From assembly GCF_023227765.1 (NCBI RefSeq), contig NZ_JALKBZ010000012.1, positions 1-64,000 on the forward strand: DNA of 64,000 nucleotides. The letters run 5' to 3'. Position 1 is the first letter of the stretch. Every line of letters begins with the position of its first letter. Source of the DNA: Fuchsiella alkaliacetigena (lineage in GTDB: Bacteria > Bacillota > Halanaerobiia > Halobacteroidales > Acetohalobiaceae). The position numbers and the translations under genes were made by a program. The notes beneath the pieces are model-generated. The model was not told the origin of the DNA. It worked only from the letters and a program-made list of their open reading frames with translations, and made no database searches. This document shows positions 60,963-64,000 of the stretch, piece after piece.

Positions 60963-61652
60963 ATGGAATTAGCAAGTAGATTAAAAGCTATAGTTAATTT
61001 AGTAAATAAGCCTTGTAATTTAATCGATGTAGGCACTGATCATGCCTATTTACCGATTTATTTAGCTAAAAACTATCAGTTTGATAAATTAATTGCCAGT
61101 GAAGTGAATACTAAACCTTATCAGTTTGCACTTGAAAATATAAAAAAGCATGGTTTAGAGGCAGAGATTGAGTTGAGATTAGGCTTTGGGTTAAGTGTTC
61201 TAGCAGTTGAGGAGGTTAATACGGCAGTTATAGCCGGCATGGGAGCGAGGAGTATTATCGATATTTTGACCGCTGATTATAAGCTAGCTAGCTCTATCTC
61301 ACAACTAATTTTACAGCCTATGAAGGGGAGTGCTCTTTTAAGGGAATGGTTAGTTAATAATGGCTTTCAGATTGCTGATGAGGTGTTAGTAAAAGAAAAA
61401 GATAGGTTTTATGAAATAATTGAAGCAACTCCAGGTCAAGAGGTAGTTGAAGAAGAACTGCTTTTGGAGATCGGCCCTCGACTTAGAGAAAAGGAAGCTG
61501 CTAATTATAAAGAATTTTTGTTAACTAAGGAAGCAGAGTGGCGCTCTACTTTAAAGCGATTACCGTTAAAAGAAGTTGCAGAACTAGAGGATAAAAGAGC
61601 AGCACTAAAAACTAAGCTACTTAAGCTGCGGGAGGTTATTAAATGTCTTTAA
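60963..61652 (+). CDS. trmK: tRNA (adenine-22-N1)-methyltransferase
   Basis: SAM-dependent enzyme methylating A22 of certain tRNAs. The 229-residue protein has LIDVGTDHAYLPIYLAKN (SAM site), GFGLSVLAVEEVNTAVIAGMG and LILQPMKGSALLREWL. It overlaps the Nif3 gene by 10 bases. rpoD-trmK-nif3 follows Bacillus sigA-yqfN-yqfO. Confidence 0.93.
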   Translation: MELASRLKAIVNLVNKPCNLIDVGTDHAYLPIYLAKNYQFDKLIASEVNTKPYQFALENIKKHGLEAEIELRLGFGLSVLAVEEVNTAVIAGMGARSIIDILTADYKLASSISQLILQPMKGSALLREWLVNNGFQIADEVLVKEKDRFYEIIEATPGQEVVEEELLLEIGPRLREKEAANYKEFLLTKEAEWRSTLKRLPLKEVAELEDKRAALKTKLLKLREVIKCL

Positions 61653-62764
61653 GTATTCAACAGGTTATTCAATTAATTGAAGAGTTAGCTCCTAAAAAAT
61701 TAGCTGCTGATTGGGATCAGGTTGGTTTACAGATTGGTGATTATCAGCAGCGGGTAAGTAAGGTATTAGTTACTTTGGATGTTAATACTGAGATTATGGA
61801 AGAGGCTATTAATAAAGAGGTGGATTTAATTGTATCTCACCATCCAGTGATCTTTGATGCTATCTCTACTATCAGGCTGGATACAGAGCTAGGTCAGATT
61901 ATTAAAAAAGCGATTACTAATCAGATCAGTATTTATGTAGCTCATACTAACTACGATATTGCTAAAGGAGGACTTAATGATACTTTAGCTGTTCAGTTAG
62001 GCTTAGAGGAGGTAGAAGTTTTACAAAAGACTGCTGAAGATGAATTGAAAAAACTAGTAGTTTTTGTACCAGCAGAAAATTTAACTGAAGTGCGAGAGGC
62101 AATTACGGCTCAAGGAGCTGGCTGTATAGGTGATTATAGCGACTGTACTTTTCAAGTGGAAGGTGAGGGAAGCTTTAGACCTTTAGCTGGTAGTGATCCT
62201 TATTTAGGAGAACAGGGAGAGTTAGCAAAGGTTAAGGAGTGTCGTTTAGAGAGTATTGTTCCAGCTAGTAAATTAGGAAGAGTGATCAATGAATTAAAGG
62301 CGGCTCATCCTTATGAAGAAGTGGCTTATGATCTTTATTCACTGGAGATTGCAGGAGAAAAGCTAGGTTTAGGTAGAATAGGTTATTTAGAAAATGAGTT
62401 GGCTTTTGAAGATTATTTAGAGCAGGTAAAGGAGCTTTTAGAAGTAAATAATTTAAGAGTTGTTCCCCCAACAACTAATACGATAAATAAAGTTGCTGTT
62501 TGTGGAGGTGCTGGAGGAGACTTAATTAAACAGGCAGCTTTTAAAGGAGCTGATTTGCTGCTAACGGGAGATTTAAAGTATCATGAGGCAGAATTAGCTG
62601 TAGAGTTAGGTTTAGGAGTCATAGCTGCCGGTCACTATGCTACTGAGGTAATTATGCAGTCGGCTATGGTGGATTATTTACAGGAGCAGCTAAGTAAAAA
62701 ATCTTTAACAGAAATTACAGTGTGTAGTTCTGAAAGAAATAAAGATTTTATAGAAATAGTTTAG
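61643..62764 (+). CDS. Nif3-like dinuclear metal protein
   Basis: The 373-residue protein is of the longer YqfO type. An N-terminal half has DWDQVGLQIG, LIVSHHPVIF and YVAHTNYDIAKGG with metal-binding His. A PII/CutA-like insert spans about 130-235. The C-terminal half has VAVCGGAGGDLIK, LLTGDLKYHEA and VIAAGHYATE. Family members are linked to GTP cyclohydrolase I-like or NIF3 functions, but no reaction is firmly assigned. Confidence 0.92.
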   Translation: MSLSIQQVIQLIEELAPKKLAADWDQVGLQIGDYQQRVSKVLVTLDVNTEIMEEAINKEVDLIVSHHPVIFDAISTIRLDTELGQIIKKAITNQISIYVAHTNYDIAKGGLNDTLAVQLGLEEVEVLQKTAEDELKKLVVFVPAENLTEVREAITAQGAGCIGDYSDCTFQVEGEGSFRPLAGSDPYLGEQGELAKVKECRLESIVPASKLGRVINELKAAHPYEEVAYDLYSLEIAGEKLGLGRIGYLENELAFEDYLEQVKELLEVNNLRVVPPTTNTINKVAVCGGAGGDLIKQAAFKGADLLLTGDLKYHEAELAVELGLGVIAAGHYATEVIMQSAMVDYLQEQLSKKSLTEITVCSSERNKDFIEIV

Positions 62765-62800
62765 GTAGGTCAACAGTTATGCTGTTTGACCTACCTTTTT
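62764..62800 (+). terminator. Terminator after the Nif3 gene
   Basis: GGTAGGTCAACAG (62764-62776) pairs with CTGTTTGACCTACC (62782-62795), with one bulge, and TTTTT follows. Confidence 0.9.
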
Positions 62801-62876
62801 GTATAGCTGTTTATCTTGATTTAGTGAATGCTTTGGGAGCTGTTAACTTGTTATTAAATAAAAAGGGGAGGTAAAC

Positions 62877-63590
62877 ATGAGTAAATTAGAAGAGTTGTAT
62901 AGATTGCAGAAATTAGATAAGGAGATAGATAGTTTAAAGCAGGAATTAGAAGGCATGGAGGAAGCTGAAGAGCTAAAAAAGCTGAAAGCAGAGATTGCTG
63001 ATTTAAAGAAGCAAATTACTGAAAAAGAGCAACAGGAAGAAGAAAAGAATAAGCAGCTTAAGGCTAAGGAGTTTGAGAACGATAGATTAACTAGACAGTT
63101 AACGGAGTATGAGGAGCAGCTCTATAGTGGAGAAAGTAGTGCTAAAGAGTTGGAGCAGTTACAGACTAAAATATCTAGGGTTAAAGAGGAACAGAGTCAA
63201 TTAGAAGAGCAGATACTAAACTTAATGCTGGAGTTAGAAGATTTAGCTGAAGCTAGAGAAGAATTAGCTAAAGAGTTAGAACTTAAAGAAAAAGAACTGC
63301 TTAATATACGTGATGATTATGCAGAGGTACAATTAAAAAAGGAGTCTAAATTAGAAAAGCTAGAGAATAATCGCGAGAGTTTAAGCCAAGTTTTAGGGGA
63401 TGATCTTTTGGAGAGGTATCAAACTCTGTTGCGCAATAAAGCGGGTTTAGCAGTAGTACAGTTAAAGGATGATTACTGTATGGGCTGTAGAGTTAGTCTA
63501 CCTACTAGATTAGTGCAACAGGTAGAGTCGGGTAATGAATTGATAAAGTGCGAAAGTTGTGGTAGAATCTTATATTGGGAAGAGAATTAA
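62877..63590 (+). CDS. Coiled-coil protein with C4-type zinc ribbon (YqfP-region/CT398 family)
   Basis: The 237-residue protein is a long antiparallel coiled coil (about 1-175) with a C-terminal zinc ribbon: CMGCRVSLPTRLVQQV and CESCGRILYWEEN. Family relatives (HSP-like FlgZ/CT398) bind other protein complexes such as secretion or sigma-54 components; the target here is unknown. AAAAAGGGGAGG precedes the start. rnhA follows 18 bases later. Confidence 0.87.
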   Translation: MSKLEELYRLQKLDKEIDSLKQELEGMEEAEELKKLKAEIADLKKQITEKEQQEEEKNKQLKAKEFENDRLTRQLTEYEEQLYSGESSAKELEQLQTKISRVKEEQSQLEEQILNLMLELEDLAEAREELAKELELKEKELLNIRDDYAEVQLKKESKLEKLENNRESLSQVLGDDLLERYQTLLRNKAGLAVVQLKDDYCMGCRVSLPTRLVQQVESGNELIKCESCGRILYWEEN

Positions 63591-63608
63591 ATAGGAAAGG
63601 AGCTAGTT

Positions 63609-64000
63609 ATGACAGAACTTAATATTTATACTGATGGAGCAGCTAAGGGCAATCCGGGCCCGGCTGGAATTGGAGTAGTAATCTTAAATAAAAATGAAGA
63701 AGTAATTGAGGAAGCTGCTGATTATATTGGTGAGACTACTAATAATGTAGCCGAATATAGAGCTTTGCTTAAGGGTTTAAAGTTAGCTCAACAGCAGGAA
63801 GCGACAATAGTAAACCTCTATGCCGATAGTCAGTTAGTTATTAAGCAGTTAACTGGTGAATATCGGGTGCTTAGTGAGAATTTGAAGTCTTATTATCAAC
63901 AGGCAGATCAATTATTGACAGAATTTACTGATTATACCCTTAATCATATTCCCCGTCAAGATAATAAGGCAGCAGATCGCCTGGCTAATTTAGCTATTGA
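63609..64000 (+). CDS. rnhA: Ribonuclease HI-like protein (partial, runs off the window)
   Basis: The first 130 codons are present: IYTDGAAKGNPGPAGIGVVI (first catalytic Asp), TTNNVAEYRALLKGL (Glu), LYADSQLVIKQLTG (Asp) and HIPRQDNKAADRLAN near the cut (final Asp). This is the reverse-transcriptase-like RNase HI type that removes RNA from RNA-DNA hybrids. GGAAAGGAG precedes the ATG. The 3' end lies beyond 64000. Confidence 0.93.
   Translation, partial: MTELNIYTDGAAKGNPGPAGIGVVILNKNEEVIEEAADYIGETTNNVAEYRALLKGLKLAQQQEATIVNLYADSQLVIKQLTGEYRVLSENLKSYYQQADQLLTEFTDYTLNHIPRQDNKAADRLANLAI

Overview
This window is a low-GC Gram-positive (Firmicutes) chromosome segment, coding almost entirely on the + strand. 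Evidence for this assignment: T-box leaders in front of valS and glyQ; a gene order from yqfC to the yqfP-like gene that follows the Bacillus/Clostridia yqf-era-recO-glyQS-dnaG-sigA neighbourhood; sporulation genes yqfC and yqfD; and frequent TTG/GTG starts behind strong GGAGG sites. The proteins are rich in Glu and Asp, and the energy genes (Rnf, siroheme-dependent haem synthesis, PPDK) are those of an anaerobe. A halophilic anaerobe of the Halanaerobiales (Halobacteroidaceae-like) is my inference; no 16S gene is present to confirm it.

Layout. 1-5.5 kb: T-box-controlled valS, a dispersed repeat (copy A), folC and a SPOR-domain protein. 5.6-11.9 kb: an rnfCDGEAB operon behind an unusual nested inverted-repeat leader; RnfG carries two FMN_bind domains, and RnfB carries a tandemly duplicated ferredoxin module followed by a free-standing ferredoxin. 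12-14.7 kb: a quinone C-methyltransferase, a polyprenyl diphosphate synthase and a membrane-anchored nine-haem cytochrome c. 14.8-27.2 kb: a haem supply cluster (hemA, hemX/ccsA-like, CcmH-like, sirC, hemC, cobA-hemD fusion, ahbC, hemB, ahbD, two ahbA/B-type genes, hemL) that encodes nearly all of the siroheme-dependent route from glutamyl-tRNA to haem. Two more copies of the repeat (B and C) interrupt it. 27.2-29.5 kb: an MntP/YtaF-like membrane protein, the flavin transferase apbE and mobA.

29.7-39.8 kb: the conserved housekeeping run yqfC-yqfD-phoH-pgpH-ybeY-dgkA-CNNM/CBS-DUF502-cdd-GNAT-era-deoC. 39.9-44.8 kb: an accessory stretch between era/deoC and recO with the only two minus-strand genes (SH3-domain protein and PHP protein), a 50-bp perfect palindrome, and a two-component system with a Spy-like gene. 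The last two share the same 11-bp-phased promoter repeats. 44.9-49.8 kb: recO, T-box, glyQ, glyS and a PPDK regulatory protein. 50-55.2 kb: a gluconeogenic operon ccpN-ppsR2-glpX-ppdK; ccpN appears to start at an ATT codon. 55.3-64 kb: flavin reductase, dGTPase-like, yaiI, dnaG, rpoD, two tRNAs, trmK, nif3, a C4 zinc-ribbon protein and a partial rnhA cut by the window end.

How the parts fit: Rnf couples ferredoxin/NADH electron transfer to ion transport, ApbE supplies its covalent flavins, the quinone-type genes and multihaem cytochrome suggest a membrane electron route, and the adjacent cluster makes the haem for it. This respiratory reading is inference from proximity. No cytochrome partner reductase, no ResB and no dedicated sirohydrochlorin chelatase lie in the window.
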